Assembly (NCBI GenBank): GCA_024397995.1
Contig: CP073746.1
Location: 2,973,501-3,037,500, forward strand
Reading direction: 5' to 3'
Origin: a bacterium SCSIO 12827
Lineage (GTDB): Bacteria; Pseudomonadota; Alphaproteobacteria; Rhodospirillales; Casp-alpha2
Length of the DNA: 64,000 nucleotides
Shown piece by piece: positions 34,019 through 42,259 of the stretch. A program made the translations under genes and the position numbers. The notes under the pieces were generated by a model. It had not been told where the DNA came from. It saw only the letters and a program-made list of their open reading frames with translations, and made no database searches. Numbering within the stretch: the stretch's first letter is position 1; each line of letters starts with the position of its first letter.

Positions 34019-35776
34019 ATGAAGGAACTGTTGAAACGGGTCTTCGCCAGGCCGGCGATCGCGACGGAATTGATCGTCGCGACCCTGTTCATCAACATCC
34101 TGGCCATGGCCAGCCCCCTGTTCGTCATGCAGGTGTTGAACCGATACGTCAGCCAGGGCGTGGACGCGACGCTCGCGACGTTGACGTCGGGTGTGCTGCT
34201 GGCCATCACCCTGGAATATCTGTTCCGCCAGGCGCGCGGCTCCCTCGCCCGCGGCGTCAATGTGGAACCGGATGAAAAGCTTGCCATCGCCGGCTACGGC
34301 ATCCTGACCCGGGCCCGGGCGGGCGACCTGGAACAGATCCCGCCGGAAACCCGGCGTGAAATGGTCAACGGCATGGCCTCGGTCGAACAGGCCTATTCGT
34401 CGTCCAACATCGCGACCATCCTGGACGTGCCGTTCTCGCTGATTTTCGTATTCGTGCTTTACCTGCTGCATCCCCTGATGGCGGTGGTGGTGCTGGCCTT
34501 TCTGGTCGGGGTGTTCGCGTTCGGCGTCTACGGCTCCATGTCCATGCAGGAAAAGACGGCGGAACTGCAGAACGCGACCGGCGTCGGCAGCGCGCTACTG
34601 GGCACGGCGACCCGCGAACAGGATCTGGTGCGCGCCTTCAACGCCGGCGGTTTCCTGCGCCGGGCCTGGGAAAAACACGTGCATACGTCGCAGCACCTGC
34701 GCCGCGACGTGACGTCCCGCCAAGGCATGATCCAGACCATCACACAGACCGCCAACGGCCTGATGAGCGTCGCCGTCATCACCACTGGCGCCCTTCTGGT
34801 CGTCAGCGGCAACATGGACGTGGGTGCGATGATCGGCGCCAACATTTTGTCGGCGCGGGCGTTGCAGCCGGTGACCAAGCTGTCGCAGTTGGGCAGCGCC
34901 TTCGCCAAGGCGCGCCAGGCGCTGACCATGTTCGCCGAACTGACCCGCGTGCCGCTGGAACCGGAAAAAGGTTCCGCCGTCACCAAGTATTCCGGCACCA
35001 TCGAACTGCGCGACCTTGCCTTCGGGTTCAAGGGCGCGCCCATGCCCTTGTTCGAATCCCTGAACCTTAAGCTGACAGCCGGTGACGTGCTGTTGGTGGT
35101 CGGCGACAACGGCAGCGGCAAGACCACCCTGGGCCGCATCATCCTGGGCCTGTTGGAACCGGACCGCGGGCAGATCCTGATCGACGGCCTGGACCTCAAG
35201 CAGGTGGCGCTTGAATGGTGGCGCCGGCAGGTCATCTACATGCCGCAGGAACCGGCCCTGCTGAACGCCACGATCGAGGAAAATCTCAAGGTCAACGCCC
35301 CCGATGTCCAGACCTCGGACCTCAACCGCATCATCGACGCGGTCGGCCTGCGGCGGTTCCTGGATGAAAGCCCGCAAAGCTTCGAGACGCCCGTGGTCGA
35401 CAACGGCTGGCGGCTGTCCGAAGGCACGCGGCGGCGGCTCGGCCTGGCCCGGGCGCTGGCGACCAACGGCGCACTGGCCGTGATCGACGAACCGACGGAA
35501 AGCCTGGACGCCGACGGTTGCGCCGCCGTGCACAAGATCATGGGCTCCCTCGTCAAGCAGGGCCGCACCATCATCATCATGTCCCACGACAAGAACATCG
35601 TGCGCGGGGCCCATTATCTGTTGGACCTCAACCAGAAACCGGTGCCCGTCGTGCGCCATGTGCCGGGCGTTCAAGACCCGCAGGCCGCGCCGCGGCCCGC
35701 GCAGCCGGGCCCAGCGCCCAAGGCCCCCGCCGACGCGGGCACCCCGCAGACCAACCGGACACGGGGCGGAGACTGA
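34019..35776 (+). CDS. Type I secretion ABC exporter (fused permease/ATPase)
   Basis: The 585-residue protein has a transmembrane domain in its first about 300 residues (for example LIVATLFINILAMASPLFVM and SLIFVFVLYLLHPLMAVVVLAFLVGV) and a C-terminal ATPase. Walker A is GDNGSGKT at 362-369. The signature is LSEGT at 466-470 in place of LSGGQ. Walker B is LAVIDEP at 486-492, with D-loop PTESLD and H-loop SHD. It lacks the N-terminal C39 peptidase-like domain of HlyB, so it belongs with PrtD-like exporters of RTX proteins. It would drive export of the giant protein across the inner membrane. It lies 161 bases after that gene and two bases before the adaptor gene. The Pro-rich C-terminal tail of about 45 residues is unusual. 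Confidence 0.94.
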   Translation: MKELLKRVFARPAIATELIVATLFINILAMASPLFVMQVLNRYVSQGVDATLATLTSGVLLAITLEYLFRQARGSLARGVNVEPDEKLAIAGYGILTRARAGDLEQIPPETRREMVNGMASVEQAYSSSNIATILDVPFSLIFVFVLYLLHPLMAVVVLAFLVGVFAFGVYGSMSMQEKTAELQNATGVGSALLGTATREQDLVRAFNAGGFLRRAWEKHVHTSQHLRRDVTSRQGMIQTITQTANGLMSVAVITTGALLVVSGNMDVGAMIGANILSARALQPVTKLSQLGSAFAKARQALTMFAELTRVPLEPEKGSAVTKYSGTIELRDLAFGFKGAPMPLFESLNLKLTAGDVLLVVGDNGSGKTTLGRIILGLLEPDRGQILIDGLDLKQVALEWWRRQVIYMPQEPALLNATIEENLKVNAPDVQTSDLNRIIDAVGLRRFLDESPQSFETPVVDNGWRLSEGTRRRLGLARALATNGALAVIDEPTESLDADGCAAVHKIMGSLVKQGRTIIIMSHDKNIVRGAHYLLDLNQKPVPVVRHVPGVQDPQAAPRPAQPGPAPKAPADAGTPQTNRTRGGD

Positions 35777-35778
35777 CC

Positions 35779-37263
35779 ATGGCCGGAAATCCCGTCGCCG
35801 CCACCGGGCGGCTCAAGGAACTGATGGAAAAGGCCCGCGCCATGCCCGAAGCGGCAGCCTCAACGGCGGCCGCCTACATGGCGAAAAAATCCGCCGACGG
35901 CCCCCCACCGCCGCAAGGGCCCGCCCCCGACGGGGCAGGTCCGGGCGGGGTGGAAACGCCCGGTGACGCCCCCGCCGACGGGGGCTACCGGCCGTCTGAA
36001 ACGATCCCGTTCAAGACCCATGCCGTGTTCGGGCTTTGCGCCGCGATGGTCGTCAGTTTCGGCATCTGGTCGTCGATCAGCGAAATCGACATCGTGTCCA
36101 TGGCCTTGGGCGAGGTCATTCCCTCGACCCAGGTCAAAACCATTCAGCATTTGGAAGGCGGCATCGTTCGCGCCATCAAGGTGGTCGAGGGCGGCAAGGT
36201 GACGGCGGGCCAGGAACTGGTCGTGCTGGAACCGACGGCCAGCAACGCCGACGTCGGGGAACTGGGTGAACGCCTGGTGTCCCTGCGTTTCGACCTGGCG
36301 CGCCTGCGCGCCCTGCTGCGCGGGGACCGGACCCTTACCCTGGATCCGGAACTGGTGCGCGACCGCCCCGATTTGGCCAATTCGGCGCGGCAGCGCTTTC
36401 AGGCGGATTTGGAAAAGCATCTGGGCGACCTCAAGCGCCAGAACGCCGCGATCGTGCAACGGACCCAGGAAATTCACGAGATCAAGACCCGCATCACCAA
36501 CGCGGGCAAAAGCCTGAAACTGGTTGATGAACAGGTGCGGATCAGCGAAGGCCTGCTGAAGCGCGACCTGACCAACCGGTTCGTCCATCTGAACCTGTTG
36601 AAAGAGGCTGAACAGCTGCGCGGCGGGATCGAGACGGACGAGGCGTCATTGCTGCGCGCCGATGCCGCCCGCAAGGAGGCCCAGGCGGTGCTGGAAAGCG
36701 TGACCAGCGAATTCAACAAGGAAACCCAGCGCCTGTTGGACGAAGCGCAGTTGAATTTCCGCGAATTGACCCAGCGCATCCAGAAATTCCGCGACAACCT
36801 GCAACGCACGGTCGTGCGCTCGCCGGTGGACGGCACGGTCAAGACCCTGCACGTGGTTACCGTGGGCGGCGTGATCCGGCCGGGCGACCCGGTCGTCGAT
36901 ATCGTGCCGGCGGGCGACAAGCTGATCATCGAGGCCAAACTGCAAACCCAGGACATCGGCTATGTCGTGCCGGGACAGGCGGCCATGGTCAAGCTGGCGT
37001 CGGGCGACGCCATGCGCTTCGGCGCCCTGAAGGGGACCGTGATCCACGTCAGCCCCGACACCCTGCAGACCCCCGACGGCAACCCCTACTACAAGGTGCG
37101 CATCGCCACGGAAAGCGACCATTTCAGCCGAGGTTCCCTGGTCTATAACCTGTTTCCCGGTATGCAGGTGGTGGCAAGCATCCAGACCGGCACACGCACG
37201 GTGCTGCGCTATCTGGTTGATCCGCTGTTGGCCAATCTGGACGACGCCCTGGGCGAACGCTGA
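35779..37263 (+). CDS. HlyD-family periplasmic adaptor of type I secretion
   Basis: The 494-residue protein has a Pro-rich cytoplasmic N-terminus, one transmembrane segment at about 75-95 (HAVFGLCAAMVVSFGIWSSI) and a beta-barrel/lipoyl region (VKTIQHLEGGIVRAIKVVEGGKV). A long coiled coil spans about 150-340. The second lipoyl half carries the family signature around RSPVDGTVKTLHVVTVGGVIRPGDPVVDIVP. It links the ABC exporter to the TolC channel. The start is ATG 35779, two bases after the exporter stop, with GGGGCGGAGA upstream. The frame stays open further left, but that extension overlaps the exporter gene. Co-translation with the exporter is likely. Confidence 0.94.
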   Translation: MAGNPVAATGRLKELMEKARAMPEAAASTAAAYMAKKSADGPPPPQGPAPDGAGPGGVETPGDAPADGGYRPSETIPFKTHAVFGLCAAMVVSFGIWSSISEIDIVSMALGEVIPSTQVKTIQHLEGGIVRAIKVVEGGKVTAGQELVVLEPTASNADVGELGERLVSLRFDLARLRALLRGDRTLTLDPELVRDRPDLANSARQRFQADLEKHLGDLKRQNAAIVQRTQEIHEIKTRITNAGKSLKLVDEQVRISEGLLKRDLTNRFVHLNLLKEAEQLRGGIETDEASLLRADAARKEAQAVLESVTSEFNKETQRLLDEAQLNFRELTQRIQKFRDNLQRTVVRSPVDGTVKTLHVVTVGGVIRPGDPVVDIVPAGDKLIIEAKLQTQDIGYVVPGQAAMVKLASGDAMRFGALKGTVIHVSPDTLQTPDGNPYYKVRIATESDHFSRGSLVYNLFPGMQVVASIQTGTRTVLRYLVDPLLANLDDALGER

Positions 37264-37305
37264 GGCGGCCCTTTCGGAAGAATTCGGTGAATTCGCCTAT
37301 TTTTT
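37264..37305 (+). terminator. Possible intrinsic terminator after the secretion operon
   Basis: A GAATTC-GGT-GAATTC hairpin (37280-37294) is followed by TATTTTTT at about 37298-37305. An outer GGCG/CGCC pairing (37264-37267 with 37294-37297) could compete or extend. The T-run overlaps the Lys codons at the end of the convergent small gene. Stem strength is modest. Confidence 0.35.
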
Positions 37306-37587
37306 CGCGGCGGCTTTGCCCGCGGGCTTTTTCTTGGCCGGGGCGTCCCCATCCTTGTCGCCCGCATCCTTCGCCTGGCTTTGCAGCTTTTCACGAATTT
37401 CGTTGGCGCCGTCAGCCACGCCGCGCAGCACAGCCTGAAGCTGGTTGGCCGGAATCAGCAGGCGGGTGATCGGCCGCGCGGTGCCGCCTTCGATCTGTTG
37501 GGCCAGGGTTATACGAAAAACCCCGTTCGCGTGCGACACGCTGGAGACGAGTTCAACAAAATGCTCGTCCAAATGCTCGTCGGCCAT
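37297..37587 (-). CDS. Small hypothetical protein with Lys/Ala-rich tail
   Basis: The 96-residue protein has a folded-looking first 70 residues (HFVELVSSVSHANGVFRITL ... ARPITRLLIPANQLQAVLRG). Its strand-helix layout loosely recalls the DUF3467 type, though I cannot assign it. The tail (DGDAPAKKKPAGKAAAKK) resembles histone H1-like nucleic-acid-binding tails. It converges on the adaptor gene and has its own start at 37587. No function is assigned. It is supported by codon use and by a sensible start, not by recognised homology. Confidence 0.6.
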   Translation of the reverse strand: MADEHLDEHFVELVSSVSHANGVFRITLAQQIEGGTARPITRLLIPANQLQAVLRGVADGANEIREKLQSQAKDAGDKDGDAPAKKKPAGKAAAKK

Positions 37588-37917
37588 GAAACGCCCCCTC
37601 GCGCCTGTTTTTTCTCTCTTGAATAATTGATTGTCGTTTGCCGGCTCTTAGGGGTCAACAGGGTTGTGGAAATTCATAAACACCCCAATTTCATATGCAA
37701 TTTCCCGGAAATCCGGGGAATGGGACCCGGCAGGCTTTCCCCAACGCCTGTCGACGAAATTTGCAAAATACGTTGTAATAATATGCATACAATACTAATT
37801 TCTCCTTGAAAGTTCACTCCGGCTCACCCTCCGATGTGGTATAATCATATGCACGGCGGGAGGGCTTGCAAAGATAACGCGCACGGGTACAACCCAGGGG
37901 CGCAAAAAGGAAAACAA
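37588..37917 (+). promoter_or_regulatory. AT-rich intergenic region with extended -10 promoter before the XRE regulator
   Basis: These 330 bases have no gene and are much more AT-rich than the surroundings. An extended -10 element, TGGTATAAT, lies at 37837-37845, about 70 bases before the start of the regulator. No -35 at the standard distance is convincing, as expected for extended -10 promoters. An 8-base palindrome TATGCATA near 37779-37787, followed by CAATACTAAT, may be an operator, for example for autoregulation. The left side would also hold the minus-strand promoter of the small Lys/Ala-tailed gene. Confidence 0.45.
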
Positions 37918-38382
37918 ATGCCTAGAGCCTCAAGCAAGAACGAAAGCCACCGACAAAAGCGGCTTCCCCCGGGCGTTTCCAACCCGGTTGACATTCATGT
38001 CGGCCAACGCCTGCGCCTGCGCCGTACGCTCCTTGGCATGAGCCAGGAAAAGCTTGGCGACGCGGTCGGCCTGACCTTCCAGCAAATTCAGAAATATGAA
38101 CGCGGCGCCAACCGCATCGGCGCCAGCCGGTTGTACATGTTTTCGCGTATTCTCGACGTGCCGGTCGCCTATTTTTTCGAGGAACTGCCCTCGCAAATCC
38201 GCACCCACGAAGGACAGATGCAGATCGGCCTGTCCGATTTGCCGCAGGATGCGTTGGAACGCGACCCCATGGCCCGCCGCGAGACCCTGGAACTGGTCCG
38301 CGCCTATTACGCCGTCGGCAACCCCAAGGTCCGACGCCGGATCGTCGATCTGGTCCGCTCCCTGGGCGGCGAGGAAGACTGA
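37918..38382 (+). CDS. XRE-family transcriptional regulator, PraR-like (copy 1)
   Basis: The 154-residue protein has an XRE helix-turn-helix at about 24-82 (VGQRLRLRRTLLGMSQEKLG, LTFQQIQKYERGANRIGAS). The flanking PVDIHVG and PVAYFFE segments are typical of alphaproteobacterial PraR-type regulators. In Rhizobium, PraR represses attachment and cadherin-like surface protein genes and affects biofilm. The C-terminal helix pair (ETLELVRAYYAVGNPKVRRRIVDLV) is also typical. I chose the ATG at 37918, preceded by AAAAAGG, over longer open frame to the left. Its place just after the adhesin secretion locus makes control of that locus plausible. A close paralogue is encoded at 48981-49439. Confidence 0.93.
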   Translation: MPRASSKNESHRQKRLPPGVSNPVDIHVGQRLRLRRTLLGMSQEKLGDAVGLTFQQIQKYERGANRIGASRLYMFSRILDVPVAYFFEELPSQIRTHEGQMQIGLSDLPQDALERDPMARRETLELVRAYYAVGNPKVRRRIVDLVRSLGGEED

Positions 38383-38424
38383 CCCCGGCTTTGGCCTACC
38401 GCACCGGTTGACTTGATCTTCGGA

Positions 38425-39681
38425 TCAGGCAATCCCCGCCCGGGCGACCATCGCTTCCAGCAACACCTGACATCCGGCCGCCAGATCGCCGGGCGTCGCC
38501 GCCTCACGCTCGTTGTGGCTGATCCCATCCTTGCAGGGCACGAAGATCATGCCGGTGGGGGCGATGTGCGCCAGATTGCAGGCGTCGTGTCCGGCGCCGG
38601 AATGGATGTCGCGACAAACCAGGTCAAGTCGCCTCGCAGCGGCCCGCACGGCCTCGACACAGTCGGGGTCGAAGGCGATCGAATCACGGCCAAACATCTC
38701 CGCAATCTCCACCGCCACCCCGGCCTCCTCGGCAAGACGCCGGCACAACGCTTCCGCACTGGCGCAGATGTCGGCCAACAGCGCGTTATCCGGATGGCGG
38801 ATGTCGACGGAAAAGGTAACCCGCCCCGGCACCGTGTTTCGGGAATTGGGCCGCACCTGCAAATAGCCCGTGGTGATGACCGGCAGGGGGTCGAAATCGA
38901 AAGCCAGGCGGTTAAGCCCGTCGATCATGCGGGCCGCCCCGACCAGGGCGTCGCGGCGCAGGGGCATCGGCAGCGTCCCGGCGTGGCCTTCCTCACCGGT
39001 CACGGTAACGGTGTAACAGCGCCGCCCCTGGGCGCCAAGCACGGCGCCGATGACGGCACCTTCCCGCTCCAGAATAGGGCCTTGTTCGATATGGGCCTCG
39101 AAGAACGCCGAAATGGGATAGCCGCCGCAAGGGGCGTCACCGTCATAGCCGATGCGCGCCAGTTCCCGGCCCAGGGTGGTCGTGTCTTCGCGGTCCGGCA
39201 GATTGAGCCCGTAATCCAAATCAAACTGCCTCGCATAAACCCCCGACGCGACAACGCCGGCGGTGAAGCGCACGCCTTCCTCGTCCGTCCAGTCGACGAT
39301 TTCAAGCGGGGCGCGCGTGGTGATGCCGGCATCGTTCAGGGCGCGCACGACCTCAAGCCCGGCCAGCACGCCGTAAGCCCCGTCGAACTTGCCGCCGAGC
39401 GGCTGACTGTCCAGATGGCTGCCCGTGACCACCGGGGGAGCATCATCATTCACACCCGCGCGGCGGCCGATGATATTCCCCATGCGGTCGATGCGGACCG
39501 CAAGGCCCGCCTCCCGGCACCAGCCGACGAACAGGTCCCGGCCCGCCTTGTCGAGATCGCTGAGCGCGATGCGGCCGACCCCACCGCCCGCTGTCGCACC
39601 GATTTCGGCCATGTCCATGAGAGACCGCCACAGGCGGTCGCCGTTCACCGGCGCCGTGATGCCCGCAACAGTCACCGCCAT
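38425..39681 (-). CDS. M20-family Zn-dependent amidohydrolase (N-carbamoylase/allantoate amidohydrolase type)
   Basis: The 418-residue protein shows the HyuC/AllC-type motifs: GSHLDSQPLGGKFDGAYG (first metal ligand and Asp), DWTDEEG (bridging Asp/catalytic Glu) and FEAHIEQGPILE. The dimerisation lid follows (VTGEEGHAGTLPMPLRRDAL), and GAGHDACNLAHIAPTGMIF supplies the last ligand. The family removes the carbamoyl or ureido group from N-carbamoyl amino acids or allantoate. I chose the ATG at 39681, which overlaps the end of the amidase gene by 10 bases and gives family length. A longer frame to 39828 would overlap the amidase. Amidase and carbamoylase are therefore translationally linked and probably act in sequence on a nitrogenous compound. 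Confidence 0.92.
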   Translation of the reverse strand: MAVTVAGITAPVNGDRLWRSLMDMAEIGATAGGGVGRIALSDLDKAGRDLFVGWCREAGLAVRIDRMGNIIGRRAGVNDDAPPVVTGSHLDSQPLGGKFDGAYGVLAGLEVVRALNDAGITTRAPLEIVDWTDEEGVRFTAGVVASGVYARQFDLDYGLNLPDREDTTTLGRELARIGYDGDAPCGGYPISAFFEAHIEQGPILEREGAVIGAVLGAQGRRCYTVTVTGEEGHAGTLPMPLRRDALVGAARMIDGLNRLAFDFDPLPVITTGYLQVRPNSRNTVPGRVTFSVDIRHPDNALLADICASAEALCRRLAEEAGVAVEIAEMFGRDSIAFDPDCVEAVRAAARRLDLVCRDIHSGAGHDACNLAHIAPTGMIFVPCKDGISHNEREAATPGDLAAGCQVLLEAMVARAGIA

Positions 39682-40988
39682 TCCCCGACCTTGTCCGAGA
39701 GCCAGCGGCAGATACGCAGCAGTTTGGCGTCCTCGCCCCAGGGACAGACGACCTGCACGCCGATGGGCATGCCGTCGGCCCCCTTCAGCAAGGGAAGGCT
39801 GGCCGCCGGCGCCCCCATGAGGGTCCAATAACCGTTGAAGGATGCGTCGCCCGTGCGGCTCAGGTCGCGGGGCGCCTGGCCGGGCGCGGCCGGGGTCAGG
39901 ATCGCATCAATACCGTCAAAGACCCCCGCCAGCGCGTCCTGCATCGCTTCGGCCTGATAGAGGGCGTCCAGGTACTCGCGGGACGTTACGGACAGGCCGC
40001 GTTCGATCCGGTCGGCGGTGATCGGGTCCAGGCCCGCGCGGTCGCGGTCGTAATAGGGGCCGAGGGCCTGCACGACCGAGCCGTTCATCACCATTCCGTG
40101 GCAGGCCAGGGCGCCATCGAAGATGGGCGGCAGTTCCGCCGCATGCACGACATCACCCAGGCCGCGCGCCAGATCTTCGATCGCGCGCTGCATGTCCGCC
40201 TCGCCGCGATCCCAGGCTGGGCCGCGCACGAACATCAGGCGCGGCGCGGCGGTCAGCGGGTCCGCCTCACCCAGTCCGGCATGTCCGCGCATGTCCTTGT
40301 CCGCCGGGTCGCCGCGCATCAGCACCCGGGCGGCCAGGGCCACGTCCTCGGGCGTGCGCGCGAAGATGCCCGGATGATCCAATCGCCGGGACAGGGGCGA
40401 CATGCCGGCGCGGGAAATCGTGCCGAAGGTGGGTTTCAATCCGTAAACACCGTTGAACGACGCCGGACGCAGCATGGAGCCGCCGGTTTGCGAACCGATG
40501 GCGAGCGGCACCATGAAATCACCGACGGCGGCGGCTGAGCCCGAGGACGAACCGCCCGGCGTGCGTGCCGGATCATGGGGATTACGCGTCTTTCCGGGGG
40601 CCGACAGGGCGAATTCCGTGGTCACGCATTTGCCCATGATGACCGCCCCCGCCTCGCGCAGCAGGGCGACCAGGGTCGCATCCCTGTCAGGACGGCGGCC
40701 GGCGCACAGGCGGGAGCCGTTCTCCGTCGGCTGGTCGGCCGTGTCGATGATGTCCTTGATGCCGACGGGAATGCCGTTAAGCGGCCCTGCCTGGCCGTCG
40801 CGGCGTCGCTGATCGGCGGCATCCGCCTGGGTCAGGGCCAAGTCCGGGTCCAGGAACGCCCAGGCGCCGACGGCATCTTCGCGGTCGGCGATGCGGTCCA
40901 AGCAGGCCTGCACCAGATCGCGGGCAGTCAGGTCACCCATTTCCATACGGGCAAGCGCGGCTTCGGCGCTGAGGCGGTAAATATCCAT
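39672..40988 (-). CDS. Amidase signature family hydrolase
   Basis: The 438-residue protein carries the Ser-cisSer-Lys triad of the amidase signature family: Lys78 (PVGIKDIID), the Gly/Ser-rich loop RTPGGSSSGSAAAV with cis-Ser at about 147, and nucleophile Ser171 (GSQTGGSMLRPA). The family hydrolyses aliphatic or aryl amides, or ureido compounds such as allophanate. The AtzF-type C-terminal extension of allophanate hydrolase is absent. It lies between a solute-binding-protein gene and a carbamoylase in one leftward unit, which suggests breakdown of an imported amide. The exact substrate is not readable from sequence. Confidence 0.93.
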   Translation of the reverse strand: MDIYRLSAEAALARMEMGDLTARDLVQACLDRIADREDAVGAWAFLDPDLALTQADAADQRRRDGQAGPLNGIPVGIKDIIDTADQPTENGSRLCAGRRPDRDATLVALLREAGAVIMGKCVTTEFALSAPGKTRNPHDPARTPGGSSSGSAAAVGDFMVPLAIGSQTGGSMLRPASFNGVYGLKPTFGTISRAGMSPLSRRLDHPGIFARTPEDVALAARVLMRGDPADKDMRGHAGLGEADPLTAAPRLMFVRGPAWDRGEADMQRAIEDLARGLGDVVHAAELPPIFDGALACHGMVMNGSVVQALGPYYDRDRAGLDPITADRIERGLSVTSREYLDALYQAEAMQDALAGVFDGIDAILTPAAPGQAPRDLSRTGDASFNGYWTLMGAPAASLPLLKGADGMPIGVQVVCPWGEDAKLLRICRWLSDKVGEWR

Positions 40989-41018
40989 GGTGTTTGTTTC
41001 CTGTGGTGGGTCGAGGCC

Positions 41019-42083
41019 TTAAGGGGCGGCCGGCGCCTTGTAGACGCCCTTTTCCTTGTAAAAACGGGCGGCCCCCGGGCAATAGGGGATGGGAACCCCG
41101 GCATGGTGGCTTTCCAGGGTCAAATTCTTTCCCTTGGCATGGCCGTTGTTCAACAGGTGCCGCGCCTGCATGTTGCCGTACAGCCCCTTGACCACGCCAT
41201 AATGAAGATCGTCCGGCAGGTTGGTCCGCGACACCCAAAGCGCGGACACGCTGACGGTTTCCACGGAACGCGGATTGCCTTTGTAGGTATTGCCCGGAAT
41301 GACGTCGGCGGAATAGAACGGCGCCTTGGCGATCAGGGCGGCGCGTTCCTTGCCTTGCACCGGGGCCAGGGTCAGGCCCGTCGTGTTCGCCATCTCGAAC
41401 ACGCCGTCAATGGGATAGCCCGACACATCGATAAAGGCGTCCAGATGGCCGTCACGAACCAGTTCGGTGGCGGTCTTGGACTTCACGTATTCCGGCATGA
41501 AATCGCGCTTTTCCACCAGCCCGTGGACGCCCAGCACCAGGCGCGCGCCGACCAGAACGCCCGATTCCGGCAAGCCGATGGACACCCGCTTGCCCTTCAG
41601 GTCGTAAACGGACTTGATTCCCCGGTCCTTGCCCGCAACCACATGGACGTGTTCGGGGTAGAGGCTGGACAGAACGCAGAGCTTCTTGAACGCCTTCTTG
41701 CCGGTGAACGGCCCCGTGCCCGTATAGGCCCAAAAGGTCACATCGGACTGAACGAAGGCGGATTCGACCTGATCCGCATCAAGCGCGGATACATTGGCGA
41801 CGGAGCCATGGGTCGATTGGGCGAAGGCGACCAGTCCCTCCATGCCGCAATTGCCGCCCTTGGCGCAGCTTCGCGCCCCCGGCGGATTGGAAATCACCTG
41901 GGCCAACAGGCCCGCCATGGGAAAGTACGTGCCGCCGGCGGCGCCGCTGGCGATCCGGAAGAACAGCATCTTCTGTGCCCCGGCGGGGCCGGGATACAGC
42001 CAAAGAACAAGCCCCCCTGCCAGCGCAGCCGCGACAGCCAGACAACGGATCACCCGCAGACGGTTCGTCTTTCCAATGTTCAT
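41019..42083 (-). CDS. TAXI-family TRAP transporter solute-binding protein
   Basis: The 354-residue protein has a signal peptide (VIRCLAVAAALAGGLVLW...GPAGAQ) followed by the TAXI fold: FRIASGAAGGTYFPMAGLLAQVIS, VANVSALDADQVESAFVQSDV, LKGKRVSIGLPESGVLVGARLVL and the late YCPGAARFYKEKG. TAXI proteins deliver substrates to a DctQM-type TRAP membrane component, which is not encoded in the window. An insert CAKGGNCGMEG adds two cysteines. The start is ATG 42083 with GGGGGAAGGG upstream; a longer frame to 42281 would overlap the divergent thioesterase gene. It is the first gene of the leftward unit. Confidence 0.9.
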   Translation of the reverse strand: MNIGKTNRLRVIRCLAVAAALAGGLVLWLYPGPAGAQKMLFFRIASGAAGGTYFPMAGLLAQVISNPPGARSCAKGGNCGMEGLVAFAQSTHGSVANVSALDADQVESAFVQSDVTFWAYTGTGPFTGKKAFKKLCVLSSLYPEHVHVVAGKDRGIKSVYDLKGKRVSIGLPESGVLVGARLVLGVHGLVEKRDFMPEYVKSKTATELVRDGHLDAFIDVSGYPIDGVFEMANTTGLTLAPVQGKERAALIAKAPFYSADVIPGNTYKGNPRSVETVSVSALWVSRTNLPDDLHYGVVKGLYGNMQARHLLNNGHAKGKNLTLESHHAGVPIPYCPGAARFYKEKGVYKAPAAP

Positions 42084-42259
42084 GTGTACCCTTCCCCCAT
42101 CATGGTCCTCAATTTTACCCGCCGAGGCAACAGAGCAAGGCGGTTTTCCCCCTGACGACCAAGACAAATATTGTATACATTGGTATTGTACATTGACAAA
42201 GAACCCCCCTAAAAAAACAGGGGTGCGCAGACACAAAACTGGGGGGAAGCAATCCACCG
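42084..42259. promoter_or_regulatory. Divergent promoter region with GntR-type operator
   Basis: For the leftward unit, a -35-like TTGTCA (complement of 42194-42199) and a -10-like TACAAT (complement of 42170-42175) are 18 bases apart. The palindrome TGTATACA (42172-42179, in ATATTGTATACAT 42168-42180) covers that -10, and a second TGTACA lies at 42187-42192. GTATAC fits the general GntR-family consensus GTM-N0-1-KAC. The GntR/FCD gene two genes to the right is the obvious candidate to bind here and repress leftward transcription (inference). A TTGACA also occurs on the plus strand at 42193-42198, but no good -10 follows it. Confidence 0.6.

Noticed and set aside
38413-39831. 472-residue plus-strand frame opposite the carbamoylase
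   Set aside because: The minus strand carries full M20 motifs and an overlapping start with the amidase; the plus frame has no recognisable domain.
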